A DNA stretch of 64,000 nt from Podocnemis expansa (GCA_007922195.1 ML681964.1:4579858-4643857); one strand, 5' to 3'. Counted from the stretch's first letter, positions 11,989-23,208 are shown. Translations and numbers: made by a program. Notes: generated by a model from the sequence alone, not told the origin.

Positions 11989-12189
11989 CAGGGCTTGACA
12001 GACACTGGTTTCCAGGTAGCATGGCACCTAGCACTACTGTGAAACTGTAGTGGATGGGTAGCCCCTGGCATCTAAAGAGAGCTTTACTAGCACATGCAGT
12101 GGCACTAAGAGGTTTGGGGGGGGGGGATGAGGGGAGATCCCACTTAGGTACCTTAGTTTGAAGCTGGGCAGCAATTTTGTCAGGTTGTG
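11989..12189. mobile_element. hAT-like MITE, about 200 bp
   Basis: The left end is CAGGGCTTGACA and the right end is a degraded ...TGTCAGGTTGTG. Flanking ACTTACTG and ATTTACTG agree at 7 of 8 bases. The interior (GCATGGCACCTAGC, a G-run, then 'GAAGCTGGGCAGCAATTTTGTC') is shared with a diverged copy near 40.26-40.51 kb, so this is a dispersed family. Confidence 0.6.
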
Positions 12190-12826
12190 ATTTACTGAAA
12201 TAATTGCCTTTAAAATCATTTAGGTCTTTCTTTTTTGGGTCAGTTGGTTTCATTTTTGGGGATTTTATGTGTCTTTTTTTTCTCTTCCAATTTTTGAGTT
12301 CTGTGCAGGTGTCAGATCAGTGTTCTTGGAGGCCTTCTCTTTGTATATACTGTAATGGGCACTGTGTGCTATCCAGTGCTTGTTACTGTACCATATACTG
12401 TCATACATAATATGTGTTATGTTCAAGAGTGCACTGGTGCTCAAACTTCTGGTCATGCCCCCTTTTACCTTTAATGGAATCTGTCCATACTCTCCCCATT
12501 ATGGCACAGCCAAGCAGTGGAGCTGGGAGCAGAGGTAGGGATGAGGGAGCAGCTGGGGCTAGAGGTGGAGTTGGTGTGGGTTCAGAGAGGGGAATCAGGG
12601 TAGTCAGGCTGGCGCAGAGCAGGTGAGTGGGGAAAGGGCAGGCTGAGAGTGAGGCACTCCCTCCCAGCTTCTTGTAGGGGCTGACCCTGGCCCCAAAGTG
12701 TGCTCTCTTGAATGTTACTCCACGCCCCATGCTTTTAAGAAGAACAGCCGTAGTGCACGTTAGCACAATACTCTTTTAAACAGCGTTATGTTAAGGACAA
12801 TAGGAAACCTTTAGTGTGTATCAGTA
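12190..12826. other. Unassigned, with a possible repeat at 12430-12760
   Basis: A GC-rich patch (12490-12700) follows a 'GTGCTCAAACTTCTGG' phrase resembling hAT-type ends. I found no matching right end. The frames on both strands are compositional. Confidence 0.3.
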
Positions 12827-12917
12827 GGGTCTATACTGACCAATGTGAGCAATCTGTTAGTGTACTATAGAAATAAAATCCTTGTAGTGCAGATTACTGC
12901 TCCATGTAGACAAGCAC
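12827..12917. mobile_element. Harbinger-like MITE fragment
   Basis: The left end GGGTCTATACTGAC and the right end, read on the other strand, GTGCTTGTCTACATGGAG are of the same 'GTCTACA' type as other Harbinger-like MITEs here. TTA follows the right end (12918-12920). The left flank is GTA rather than TTA, so the duplication is imperfect. Confidence 0.4.
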
Positions 12918-13267
12918 TTAGATACAAGTAACCATTTCCAGGGTTGGATAAGTAACAATTTCAATTGTTTTGTATTGGGGTGCTTAATCTGTGTTTTACT
13001 GGTTAAAATCTAGGATTAGAAATTCTAAATCTATTCTGTAATTTCATTTGTTCTTGCAGTATTTTCTATATATGTTTATGTATAGGAATACTAACATGAT
13101 CAGTGGAGAAGCACAGTATCGAAGAACAGCATCACAGTGGCTGGTCCAAAACTGCTGATTATATTTTGCCGTATATTCCAACAAATCTGTTGTTAGAGTT
13201 TCACTCAAAGCTGTGATTTCTTGCCCTCAGTGCTGGATAACTAACACTTCTGGGGAAAGTTCCAAAG

Positions 13268-13440
13268 GGGTAGCTAGGTTATCTAGTTCAGCAAAATGAC
13301 CAAGCAGTCTGATGGCACTTCTAAAGACTAACACATTTGTTTATTGCATGCACTTTAAAGACTAACATATTTATCACACACACAAATTTGTTAGTCTTTA
13401 GAAGTGCCATCAGACTGCTTGTTTGGTTTTACTTCTATGG
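13268..13440. mobile_element. PLE terminal inverted repeat (palindrome)
   Basis: The left arm (about 13302-13333) CAAGCAGTCTGATGGCACTT... is matched perfectly over about 32 bp by its reverse complement at about 13392-13425. The outer phrase 'TCTAGTTCAGCAAAA' is the PLE terminus seen in other copies. Two PLE ends are thus joined head to head with almost no interior left. Confidence 0.7.
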
Positions 13441-13449
13441 AATGTTAGG

Positions 13450-15730
13450 GAAATGCTTGTTTTTGCTCCTTTTTATCTTGTTTGGTTTAAATTGGGTTGT
13501 GGTAATGGCAACTCAAATGAGCAGCCTCTGGATCAAAAATTACACCATACTACCTCTTGAAAAATATGCCAGTACATTCACATTCTCCCTGATGAGCATC
13601 CAAGTAACATGTTGTGCTTGACTTTTCTACTGTATGGCAGAGTAAGGATGCTTTCATTTCCTCTGGAATTGATTTATTGTACTTTTGTAGAATTACCTCA
13701 TGGAACAACTACATGTTCTTGGACTATTACTTGATGATTTTTCATTAGTTTGTTCTAAAGCAAATAGTTTGCTAGAGCAACTTTTTTTCCTCCAAGTTGT
13801 AAATTCATCCCCTTGGGAAGTAAGCTAAGTCAATGGGAAGATTATTCTGTAGACCTACCAGTCAGCAGTGGGCATTAGGTTGACTGTGTGGTACAGAGTA
13901 TGAATTTGTTTTTTTCAAAGCTGTGAATGATGTACCTAGGTTAACCTCCGTTTTAGGTGTTGACCAGGACTTGGCCTCTGGGATGGTGTTCTCTGTTCAT
14001 CTGTGGAAGAAATGAGCAGCGGCAGTGCAAGATTCTGAAATCTTCCTGCCAGTGTGCACTTGAATTCTAATTTCGAGGGATGTTTGCTACAGCTGAGATT
14101 ACTTTCCTCTCTCTCTTATTCTGTACTTTACCACATTTCAGGATAATATTTAAGAGGATATAGTACCTTTTTGGTACTTCTGACTTACCCGTTTGGCTTC
14201 ATTTTAATTGCTGAGTGCTTCTCTAGCATTGCAAATCTTCCTACAAAAACAACAAATAAAGGTATTGGAGTTCATATTGTTCTTGTATGTTGTCATCATA
14301 GTTCGAGCAGCATTATTGGTGAAGTTTTAAAAGATTATTTTCAGTGCAAATGCAAAAAACTTTCTCAAAATATTATACAACCTACCTCACATTTATGTGA
14401 GAGAATAAATAGAAGCATTATGAACAGCAGAGTAAAAACTCATATTTAAAAAGTCAGTAATTATGGAATTTATAGTGTTTATCGGAGGTCTCAGATTACT
14501 AGGTAAATGTGCGATCATGTAGTTTATGTGACAGATGGAGCCAATTTTGGTAGACTTTTGTCAAATGTGTTCTTATGTAATGGATTTTTTAAAAAAATGT
14601 TTTTTTTTTTCGTTTTAAGCTCAATGAGCCCCCCCTCCCACCCAGTTTTTTGTTCTATCATGATTTGGTCTCTTCCATAGGTAACAAAAAGGTTTGTCCT
14701 ATAAACTGTATAGCAGTGCAGATATACATAGGGTTCTACAGTGGGAAAACTGCCTAACAAGTTTGCTGATTAAGAGCTTTCATATTATTAGCACCTCCTG
14801 GCATACATTATAGAAACAAATGTAATTATTCAAACATGCTGCTGCTACTTTCAATTAGTATAGTAACTTTAGGATTCTTTCTAGAACTTCAATCACTTTG
14901 AACAAGGATGCTCTTAACTTTCATTCCTTAAGTGTGCAGGCATCCCCTTTCCTCCCCCCCCCCATTTATATTGAGCAGCCCTTTTCAATTTGGATGACTG
15001 AATTCTGCTCTATTTGTAGCCTGCTAGTTTCTAATCTATTAGCTTGTAAAGTTTCTTTCAGTATGTTGTCTCCTCTTACAGTATTTCCATTCTTTGAATG
15101 ACAGTCTTATTTCAGGAGGTTGCTTATAGTAGACCATTTATGTATGTGTGTATGTATAAAACATGTACTCTTTAAAACCAGAAAACTGAAAAAACAGAAA
15201 ATAAAATCAAAAGATTACAGTACTGCTAAAGAATTGTCATGAAATCACAAAAACATTCATTGAGAAATAAAGGTTAGACTGGACATCTTAAATTAAATTG
15301 TTCTGTATTTTTTTAAGAAAGTTGTGGTGTTTGTCTGAATTCAAAGCCACTTCCACATAGGTTTAAAATTCCAGTCCACAGTGGGTATGTATAGCACAAT
15401 TGCGGGTGCAGTTTCCAGCTTATGTATTTGAGTTAGCTATGCTGCTTTTTTTTTTTTTTTTCTTTTTTGCATATTGTAGTGGGTCACTCAGGCTGACTAT
15501 CTGTGTACTTACTTGCAGGGTGGACAAAATTGGCTCACACCTGGGCACTAACAGTTTTACTTCTTGTTGCCAAGGGGCACACCTCCATTACATTTTGGCA
15601 GTGGACCTAGACAACAGGCTACTAAAACTGGTCACCATGGTGACCAGAAACATAAATTGTTGAGGCCTGGCTTAGGCTCTGAGACAGGATTGTAAATGGA
15701 CAGCTAGTCTGAGCTCCAACCTGTGCCACT
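13450..15730. other. AT-rich intron-like DNA, nothing recognised
   Basis: The stretch holds homopolymer runs (T-rich near 14600 and 15445-15465, a C-run near 14955) but no exon, RNA gene or transposon end that I can support. Confidence 0.5.
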
Positions 15731-15734
15731 GTCT

Positions 15735-15824
15735 TCCCTGTGCCTACACTGCAATTTCGAGCATGCTAACTCTATCAGAGGTAATGTGTATGCATCTGCC
15801 CAAGCTGGAGTGCAGACAAGCCAG
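15735..15824. mobile_element. Harbinger-like MITE fragment
   Basis: Left 'GTGCCTACACTGCAAT' and right 'GAGTGCAGACAAGCC' form the inverted pair typical of the 'GTCTACACTGC' MITE family. The copy is short and divergent, without a clear target duplication. Confidence 0.35.
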
Positions 15825-16985
15825 TAGTGGCTGCTCTGAAGCTGCTTGTCATGTACTGACTCACAACGGTCTGTAATAGTCTCTCTTGTTGTGCAATAGT
15901 AGCTTGGAAGGGTCTGAGTTAAAACACTTATATTTTTACAATCTGACTTTATAGTGTAGTAGTTCCTGCAAAACACTTGGAGGTCTTGTCTGGAATTCGT
16001 TTGTATTTTAACATGCTAAGCTAGCTAAGGCTTAGGTCTCCCTTCAGTTCCTTTCAGCTAGTGCCCCAGTGGCCTGTTTTCCATCCCAAGCTCCAGGGTT
16101 CGGATGTCTCAGCCCACTGGTTGACTGTAATTATTATCTCAATTCCTCATAAACATATAAGGCATAGGTCTTCTTCTCTGGGACTGAGATGTGAGAGTTG
16201 ATATGTAAGACTCGTCTCAAGTTCCACACCTAAAGAGAAGTCAATGGCTTAAATGAGTACGTTTTGTCCATGATATCAGCTGTGGGGGGAATGCTGGAAG
16301 TACTGGTTAAAGTGTGACTACTTTTTCTTTGGTGCAGACTTTACCACCTTTTGTACTTGCTGTTGGTGTAGCCATTGCCTTGTACAGTTTGTTTTGGCAC
16401 CAGTGACCTTTCTGTGGGCCGGAAACTGGATTCCCCCTTGCTGACACACAAAATGATAATGCTCATGAGGCCTCTGGCCACAGAAGCATAATACCGCATA
16501 TAACAGCGGAGATATTGGTACAGTTTCTTCCCCTTCCCATGTGGAAGAGGTGCAGGCATGGTTCAAATAACCTTAAAGAAAAGAGAGCTTTGCTATTGGA
16601 GGGGGTATATTCCTTTCTGTTGTCTTTCTGGGGACAGACTCCTCTGCTGTCATCCCACTTCCCATCCTTAGGAACCATATTGGAAGTCAAGAAGAACTCC
16701 ATGGACTGCTTTTTGAGGTAGGAGTGGCAGCATGAGAGTGGGGAGCAGGGGGGGATTGAGTGGGGTATCAGGAGAGTAAGAGAAGTGCAGATGGGTGGCA
16801 GGGACCAAGGAAGGCAGCACAGAATCTGCAATTTCCCATGCTGTTCCTGCCCTAGGCTAAATGCCTGGACATGCTGCGGGGCAGGAAATTTGAAAAGACT
16901 CTGGCCTGGTCCCAGTTTACAGGTCCATGCAAACCCCAGGTGGGGGAAGTTAGGGAATCCATGAGGCAAACAAGTCCATTTCACT
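15825..16985. other. Unassigned DNA with an unexplained minus-strand frame
   Basis: A 173-codon minus-strand frame (16463-16984) is long for this composition but matches no family I recognise and is Pro/Cys-rich. It could be a decayed repeat. I do not call it a gene. Confidence 0.3.
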
Positions 16986-16987
16986 CA

Positions 16988-17085
16988 GGATGGGAAAAGC
17001 AAGAAGGATCCACGCAGAAAGAAAAAGAAGAAAATACAAGGTAAAGGTCATGTCTGATTACCAGCCATTTACAGCGATCACACAG
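16988..17085. repeat. Dispersed repeat, copy A
   Basis: About 95 bp beginning 'AAAGCAAGAAGGATCCACGC' and continuing through AGAAAGAAAA and 'CAAGG..AA..GTCATGT' to 'GATCACACAGGA' is repeated at 18997-19105 with roughly three-quarters identity, judged by eye. The two copies lie on either side of the 17.6-18.9 kb TIR element in the same orientation. Family unknown. Confidence 0.5.
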
Positions 17086-17859
17086 GAGTACAGGAAGTAC
17101 CATAGATTTACATGAGAATCAGTAAATATAAAAGATGGGCAAAAAGATGAAAACTTACCCAGTATCTGTGAGAGAATGAGCAGGCAACACTAATTGTCCC
17201 ATACTCACCCTGGGATGGGCAGGGGGAATTCAAACATCAAGAAATTAGTTTAAAAACACAGTATAATCTTGCCCCCCACCCCTGCCCCAAGGACTTATTT
17301 TTGCCATTCTTGTGATTTTTTTGATCTCTTGAAACTGGCAATACTGTATAAATTAATACTGTATATTTCACTCAAGGAATTCCTTTCCCTAACTGTATTC
17401 TTTGTGTTAGTGTAGCAGGCTTCTGTAGCCACAATGTAGGGACACAGATAGATAAAATGAATTGAATATACCTTTAAAGCATCTGTTACGCAACACTGTA
17501 TCTGTTCTATAATATCATAACTGAAATAACTAACTCAATTTAATAGACATTGTAACCAATGTCCAACAAAGCTTGATGATGTAAATTTAGAACTCTATTT
17601 TGTATTCTTGATAAAACTTGTTTTACCGTATATCATCGCATATAAGCCGAGTTTTTTTTTTTTTTTTTTTTTGGTGCCTGAAAATTGGTTTCAAAACAGG
17701 CACTCGGCCTATACTCGGAAGAATGCGGTAGACAGCCCAGCAGTTTCCCTGACCATGCGGCAGGCCGGAGCCCCAGTGTTGCTGGGCAGCCATCTTGGGC
17801 TGTCGGCTCGGGCTGGGGCTGGAATAAGGAGGGGACCCCGGCGTCTGGAGTGGCCAAGT

Positions 17860-18760
17860 AAGGGGGCCGTGGGTGAGGGGGGGGGGGTCCTCCTGGAAAT
17901 TGAGGGGGGGGATTCAGGGACGCCAGGGAAGGGGCGGCAGGGCCTGGGGGTTTTGGAGGGGGTGTCGGGCAGTCTAGGGAAAGCGGCAGCAGGGCCTGGG
18001 GATATGGGGGAGGGAGTGCCCAGCAGGCCGGGGAGGGCGGCAGCAGGGATTGGGGGTGAGAGGGAAAGGGGTGGAAAGGGTGTTGGGGAACGGGAGCAGC
18101 AGCAGGAAACTGAAGTGAGTACAGGGCAGCAGTGAAGGAAGGGCAGTGCAGGGGGGCAACAGCAGCGAACTGAGCAGTTAGCAGGGGGGCAGCAGTGAGG
18201 AAAGGGCAGAGCAGGGGAGCAAGAGTGAGGAAAGAGGGCAGCAGGAGGATTGGGGGCAACAGCAGGAAACAGAAGTTAGCAGGGGAGGCAGCAGTGAGGA
18301 AAGCACAGAACGGGGGGGAGCAAGGGGGCAACAGTGAGAAAAGGGCAGTGCAGGAGGGCAACAGCAGGAAACTGAAGTGAGCAGGGGAGTAGCAGTGAGG
18401 AAAGGATGGAGCAAGGGGGCAGCAGTGAGGAAAGGGCAGAGCAGGGGGGCACCAATGAGGAAAGGGCGGCACAGGGGGTAACTGAGACGTGAGCAGGGGG
18501 GCAGCCGTGAGGAAAGGGCAGAGCAGGGGGGGCAGCATGGGTGNNNNNNNNNNAAGGGCAGAGCAGGGGGGGCAGCATGGGTGACAGCAGTGAGGAAAGG
18601 ATGGAGCCGGGGGGCAGCAGGGGTGACAGCAGTGAGGAAAGGGCAGAGCAGGGGGGCAAGGGAAAAGCAGCATCAGAGATTTTTGGGGTAGGGAAGCTGT
18701 CAGGAACTCCAGAGGAAGCCAGCAACAGTGGGTGGAGGGTTAGGGGCTAAGGCCAAAAGG
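17860..18760 (+). repeat. G-rich minisatellite inside the TIR element
   Basis: Variants of 'GGGCAGCAGTGAGGAAAGGG' followed by CAGAGCAGGGGG recur with an irregular period of about 30-60 bp, clearest from 18110 to 18670. G on one strand and C on the other make every frame Pro/Cys/Leu- or Gly/Ser-rich. Unit boundaries vary, so the array is old or recombined. Confidence 0.8.
18544..18553. other. Assembly gap (10 N)
   Basis: The gap lies within the minisatellite. The roughly 30 bp to its left and to its right are the same phrase (AAGGGCAGAGCAGGGG..GCAGCATGGGTG), which suggests an unjoined overlap or a collapsed repeat rather than truly missing sequence. Confidence 0.95.
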
Positions 18761-18996
18761 GGACCTTGGCTTATACCCGGGTCACCAATTTCAGCTTCTT
18801 TTTTTGGGCTCAGAATTGGGGGGTCGGCTTATGCCCTTATCGGCTTATACCTGAGTATATACAGTAGGTGTATATACTGGAATTTCATTTAAATGCGTGA
18901 ACAAGATGTGTTAATGAAGGGTGTGTGTGATGGAACCAGTCAATACCAGCCTGTCCTGATGAAATGCAAGTACTATCTTAGTGGCTAAGTGATGCA

Positions 18997-19105
18997 AACA
19001 ACTCCCACAAAAGCAAGGGTCCACCACAGAAAGAAAAGAAGAAAACACAAGGCAGAAGTCATGTATGTAAATGGCTGGTGATCAATGATCATACAGGATC
19101 CCTGG
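18997..19105. repeat. Dispersed repeat, copy B
   Basis: This is the second copy of the sequence at 16988-17085 (AAAGCAAGGGTCCACC..AGAAAGAAAAG...CAAGGCAGAAGTCATGT...GATCATACAGGA), in the same orientation. Confidence 0.5.
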
Positions 19106-19140
19106 CCCAGCCTGCCCTCCAGCCTCACCACCTGGTCTGG

Positions 19141-19160
19141 TGTGTGTGTGTGTGTGTGTG
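19141..19160. repeat. (TG)10 microsatellite
   Basis: An uninterrupted TG dinucleotide run is followed by a G-run. Confidence 0.95.
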
Positions 19161-19255
19161 TCGGGGGGGGGCGTCCTTGGCCTGGCCTGCCTGCCTGCCA
19201 TCCTCTTGCCTGGCCACCAGCCCAGCATGACCCGGGGCCCAGAGGGGTATGTTTA

Positions 19256-19532
19256 GAGTTACCAGATGTCGGGCAAAAGGAGGACATGTCCTCCTTTTTA
19301 CCATCACATCCTCCATCCAGCAGACATTTTAAAAAATACATGATTTTGTCTAGGTTTTTACTTACAGGGGTTAAAGTATGCTAGCACAACCTATTTTTAG
19401 GGGGAAGCATTCCAGGGCTCCCTAAAACGGGAAGAAAATTACATTAATGCTACACTTTCTCCATGTGTCCTCCAATGTCCACCTTTTCATACTTCCCTGT
19501 CCTCCTTTCCATGCTTTGGTATCTGGTAACCC
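19256..19532. mobile_element. TIR element, 277 bp, flanked by TA
   Basis: GAGTTACCAGAT at the left and ATCTGGTAACCC at the right form a terminal inverted repeat of 11-12 bp (reverse complement GGGTTACCAGAT). TA lies directly outside each end (19254-19255 and 19533-19534). Subterminal 'AAAAGGAGGACATGTCCTCC' and 'CCTGTCCTCCTTTCC' add internal symmetry. The element is nonautonomous. The superfamily is uncertain (Tc1/mariner-like from the TA). Confidence 0.6.
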
Positions 19533-19544
19533 TAGGCATGTGCG

Positions 19545-20330
19545 ACGGTGTCCACATCTGTGTACCCTAGGTTATGATCTATGTGGTTTTCCTGTTCATT
19601 TGTATACTGGAATTGTATGATTTGCTACCAATTGCACCATGCATTGTTTCTGTGTGGATGCTAATTCTACATGATTTCTATGATATGTTTCCTACAACTT
19701 CATATGTGTGAACAAACATGTAACATGCTTTCTATGACTCAGGGATAAGGAAAGAGACAGAGGTCTCTCCCAGCAGCAGTGAGTCTGAAAGAGACAAAGG
19801 TATGCTAATGGAGGTGTCCGTGAAGAGACAAAAGAATCACCTCAGCCCTGAAAGGGATGGGCTGAGGGGTTTGGAAGCAAAGACTGAGTTTTAGGAGGTC
19901 TTTTGAGCTGGGACTCTCCATCTTGAAACAACTCCAAGCAAGATATGGGCCCTGCCTGGTCTCAGGCAGAGACTGGCTGTGCAAACAGCTAACAGCCAAA
20001 CACCTTGAGCATAAACTTGTTTGGACTATGAGGTTAGTTTAAGTAGAAGTATTAGGTTAGCATGCATGTTTTGCCTTTTGTTTTCTTGTGGCCTCTCCTG
20101 ACTTAACTTTTACTATGATTCTGCCATGCTTGGCCATATTCTCACTTGGAATTATAATCTGATCAATAAACTAGTAGTTGTTTTACCTAAAGCTGTGTGA
20201 TCTTTAGAGGGTGTGAGTGAAGGAGGCTGGGCACAATCTATTTCTTTGTTAAATGGACGGACTTGAGTGTGTGGTGTTTGGGAGTGGTTCCCAATCTCTG
20301 TAGACAGTGGCTCCTGGTGTAGTAACGGGG
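19545..20330 (+). repeat. LTR-like repeat (candidate, decayed)
   Basis: The run 'GATCAATAAACTAGTAGTTG' (about 20161), followed by 'TTTTACCTAAAGCTGTGTG', has the look of an R/U5 region with an AATAAA signal. A 'TGTGATGGAACCAG' phrase at about 18928 could be the 5' end, later split by the 19256-19532 element. I see no coding retroviral domain and no sure primer-binding site. Identification is tentative. Confidence 0.3.
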
Positions 20331-20339
20331 GCCAGGGGT

Positions 20340-21380
20340 GCTTGTTGGAGGACCCTCCCTCGAGTAGCCGGGGGCATACACCTGCTGCCTGGGACCGATT
20401 GCACGCAAGAGGCTGGAGTGGACTGACTCAGGAGTTAGTGGTCACTTGGCAAAGTGGGGTGAATAAGGGTTCAGGAGTGGGAATTGGGAGGTCATGGCGG
20501 CACACTGGATGGGATCTGGGGAGCAGTCTGTCACAGCATGATCCTGGATCTACTTGCCCCCCACTAGCCCAATGTGAATCAGGGCCCAGGGAGAGTCTTG
20601 GATCCCCAGCACCCCTGTCCCCATCCAGGCTCAGGCTCAGGGTTCCACCAGACTCTCCGCAGGACTTACCTGACTCTCTGTTCCCTGGGCTGCTGCTGTC
20701 AGTGACTTGTGGAGGAGGAAAGGGTTAAATCTCCTTCCCCTCCAGCTAATTACTCAGCTGCAGGCTCCAGGGGAGGGGCTGCAGGCAGCCAAGCCATTCA
20801 CTGAGGGAGCAGCATCTGAGTGAGTCTGTGTCTGCTGGCCAAACACATTTGGAGCTCACTGTGGGAGATGTGGGCCTTGTGCTGATCCCTGCCACGCGGG
20901 GGGCAGGGGTGCGGGCCCTGTGGGGCCCATGGTGGCTGCCCCATTTGCCCTCCCCCAAGGACAGCTCTGAATACAGGTGACTTATTGTCTCCTTACTTCA
21001 GCTACAACACACTCAGTGTATTTCCTCTTGAAAATCCTTTGTGCAACAGTCAAGAATTTGGCACATTTTAGGATATCTTCCCATCCCCAAATGTTTAAAA
21101 AAACAAACAAACAAAGCAACCCAAAACAAAACAACTGAACCAACCAACCAAACACACAAGCCAAACAGTTGTTTGTGAGGTGGGGAAGCCTGGACTGGGA
21201 AGGCCTGGACCACTGGTCTGAGAGATTATCAGCAATTACATACATTTCTAGCCTCTCTCCTTCTCCCCCATCCCTGGCCAGGGATTCCTTCCTGAGATAC
21301 TGTTGAAGCAAGAAGTGTACTATCTTTTGAATCTTAGCATACTGGAAGAAGTACCCTTAAAGTTCAAAGGCCAGGACTTC
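20340..21380. other. Unassigned, partly GC-rich
   Basis: A moderately GC-rich stretch (20330-20960) follows the LTR-like block and may belong to the same element. I see no domain in its frames. Confidence 0.35.
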
Positions 21381-21385
21381 TCTCC

Positions 21386-21387
<2 letters not shown>

Positions 21388-21414
<27 letters not shown>
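21388..21414 (-). repeat. Poly-T run of 27, possible tail of a minus-strand retrocopy
   Basis: Twenty-seven consecutive T are followed by non-repetitive sequence to about 21700. On the minus strand this would be sequence ending in a poly(A) tail. No AATAAA equivalent or recognisable frame confirms a retrocopy. Confidence 0.3.
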
Positions 21415-21421
<7 letters not shown>

Positions 21422-22002
21422 GAAGTAGGACAGCAGTTGGCAGTTCATGCTGGACCTTAATGTGAACAGCATACATGTGGCTCACAGGAAATACCTCAAT
21501 TTTCTAGTGGCAACGCCTCATTCCTAAGAGAGGGTTCTGTTCCCTGCTCTTTACACAGCATTGAAGTTGTTCACTAGGTACTTTGCAATCATAGCAGCTC
21601 ACTGAAGAAATCTTGTTCCAGACCCACCCGTATCTCATTCATGTGATGATCTGGGGAAAATCACTGCAGAATTGTGACCAACTTTCCAAGTAACCTTTAA
21701 GCTCTTTGCTGCAGTGGGCCTCAGCAACAACAGAGAAATACTGTATCTCAAAGCAGAGAGTTCATAGAAGCTGTGTTAGATTCCAGCTCAGTGATGGCTT
21801 ATCTTCCGCAAGAAAGAGTCCAGACTATAAAAAGTGGATCTCAACAAGCTTCAAGCTCATCCAGAGATATCTGAAGCATGTTCTTTAGGCTGTGTGGGGT
21901 ATACATTCTCATGTACTGGTATCCAATAAGCTGTACTTAACTATTCTTGCAATAAGCATGCAGAAATCAGTGTCTGCAAATATTATGTTTGGTCATGTTC
22001 TA

Positions 22003-22290
22003 AAAGGGTAGTAATGTTTAGTCTAGTTCAGCAAAATAATCTAGGAGTTCTGTGGGATTTTAAAGGACTAACAAATTTGTCGCATGAGCTTTTGTGGGAG
22101 AAAAATTCCACTTTTTCAGACACTTTGAAGGTGGGGGACTTACACTTCTCTGCATTTATTTTCCTCTCATTCTGTAAGTCAAGGGGTCAGGTCACAGTGT
22201 AACAGCAAATCAAAGCAGTTATTATGATTCAAACACTGGGAAACAGCACATAGAGGAAGATGAGGTCAGATTATTTTGATTTGAAAGATT
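22003..22290 (-). mobile_element. PLE fragment, left arm
   Basis: It begins 'AATGTTTAGTCTAGTTCAGC' and continues through 'GGAGTTCTGTGGGATTTTAA', the hairpin 'TTTTGTGGGAGAAAAA', and the 'AATCAAAGCAGTTATTATGA' block to 'GAAGATGAGGTCAGATTATT'. These blocks occur in the same order in the copies at 32.3 and 59.3 kb. A short inverted partner lies at 22745-22790, with a MITE between. Confidence 0.7.
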
Positions 22291-22295
22291 GCAGG

Positions 22296-22743
22296 TCCAC
22301 ACTACATTTCCTTATATCGAGATAAGGAGCTCCCTTATCACGCAATAAGGAAAGTCATTTTGATATAATGAAACTTAGTATTATATCAAAATGATGGTTA
22401 AATCCAAACTTGTTTTGAAATAACTCAGTGTGGACATGTTATTTCCATTTAACTGCTGTTTTCATTTAACACTTTTGCCCTTCTCCTTCCCTGGGTGCTG
22501 TCCTTTTTCTATGTATTGGGTGGGGGCATGGCCCTTTTCAGGGGCCATTTTGCCACACCTCCCATGGTGCTCCTCTCCTAAATTGAACTAGCAAGTCCTG
22601 TCCGTGGACTTGCTAGTTTGATTTGAGTTTCTAGTGGGGACCTGTTAAATGGATTTAAGTTAAATCCATCTAATGATTTTTATAGTGACTTTATTAAATT
22701 GATTTATCTTAAATTGATTTAACTGCCTAAGTGCAGACATAAC
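22296..22743. mobile_element. Harbinger-like MITE inside the PLE remnant
   Basis: The left AGGTCCACACTAC and the right end, read on the other strand, AGGTTATGTCTGCACTTA are imperfect inverted ends of the 'GTCYACACT' type. Interior runs such as TTATATCGAGATAAGG and 'TTGATTTATCTTAAATTGA' are palindromic. It separates the two arms of a PLE, so it inserted later or filled the junction. Confidence 0.45.
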
Positions 22744-22744
22744 C

Positions 22745-22790
22745 TAACAAATTTGTTAGCCTTTAAGTGCGACAGGACTCCAAACAAATT
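22745..22790 (+). repeat. PLE fragment, right arm (inverted)
   Basis: ACAAATTTGTTAGCCTTTAA then GTGCGACAGGACTCC is the reverse complement of the terminus at about 22040-22080. This makes the 22.0-22.8 kb region an interrupted PLE inverted repeat. Confidence 0.6.
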
Positions 22791-23121
22791 TCAGGTTTTG
22801 TAAGGTATCACTTGCATGAGAAAAGAGTGCACAAAGGATAGTTTGGGGTCGTAAAACATGGCTCCTGTCTGTCCTCTTGTACCTGCTGGATGAGAACAAA
22901 GCTGGCTAGCTGCAGGGATTTGTTGCTTCTGTCTCTGATAAGATGCTTTTTAAAGAAGGAATATACAAATGTTAATTGTTCTTTATCCTATTTTACAGAG
23001 GAGGAAATAGAGGTTATGATGTGCTCAGGGCCACAGAGGAAGTCAGTGTCAGAGGGAGAACTAGCATTTGAGGGTTCTTGGCTTTGATGCCTGTGCTCAG
23101 GACTTCAGAGAGGGTATAGAA

Positions 23122-23208
23122 CAGGGGTCTCAAACACACAGCCTGCTGGCCGCATGCGGCCTGTGAAACCCCGCCTGCAACCTCTAACACGGGCTGGAAT
23201 TCAGGGGG
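23122..23208. mobile_element. hAT element, left part (split by CR1)
   Basis: It starts CAGGGGTCTCAAACACACAG, matching the 5709 copy, and is preceded by the target duplication GTATAGAA (23114-23121). It breaks off where CR1 3'-end sequence begins at about 23210. Its right part is at 28441-28692. Confidence 0.85.

Larger units (their letters stand above)
17624..18866. mobile_element. TIR DNA element with TA ends, enlarged by a minisatellite
   Basis: The left end TACCGTATATCATCGCATAT and the right end, read on the other strand, TACTGTATATACTCAGGTAT share a terminal inverted repeat of about 26 bp that ends in TATAAGCCG on both sides. TA dinucleotides at the borders suggest TA target-site duplication, as in the Tc1/mariner group. 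Subterminal 'AAGCCGAG' and 'GGTCGGCTTAT' also mirror each other. The interior is almost wholly a G-rich tandem repeat with a 10-N gap. The long minus-strand frame across it (346 codons, containing unknown residues) is a by-product of that repeat and not a gene. Confidence 0.65.

Noticed and set aside
16463..16984. 173-codon minus-strand frame
   Set aside because: It is longer than most, but has no recognisable domain, no repeat relationship and no regulatory context that I can see.
17633..18673. 346-codon minus-strand frame
   Set aside because: It lies wholly within the C-rich strand of a minisatellite, spans the N gap, and consists of repeated Pro/Cys/His/Leu phrases. It is composition, not a gene.
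19545..20330. Intact endogenous retrovirus
   Set aside because: Only LTR-like features are visible here and at 42.6-43.5 kb. There is no gag, pol or env domain nearby, and both calls stay tentative.
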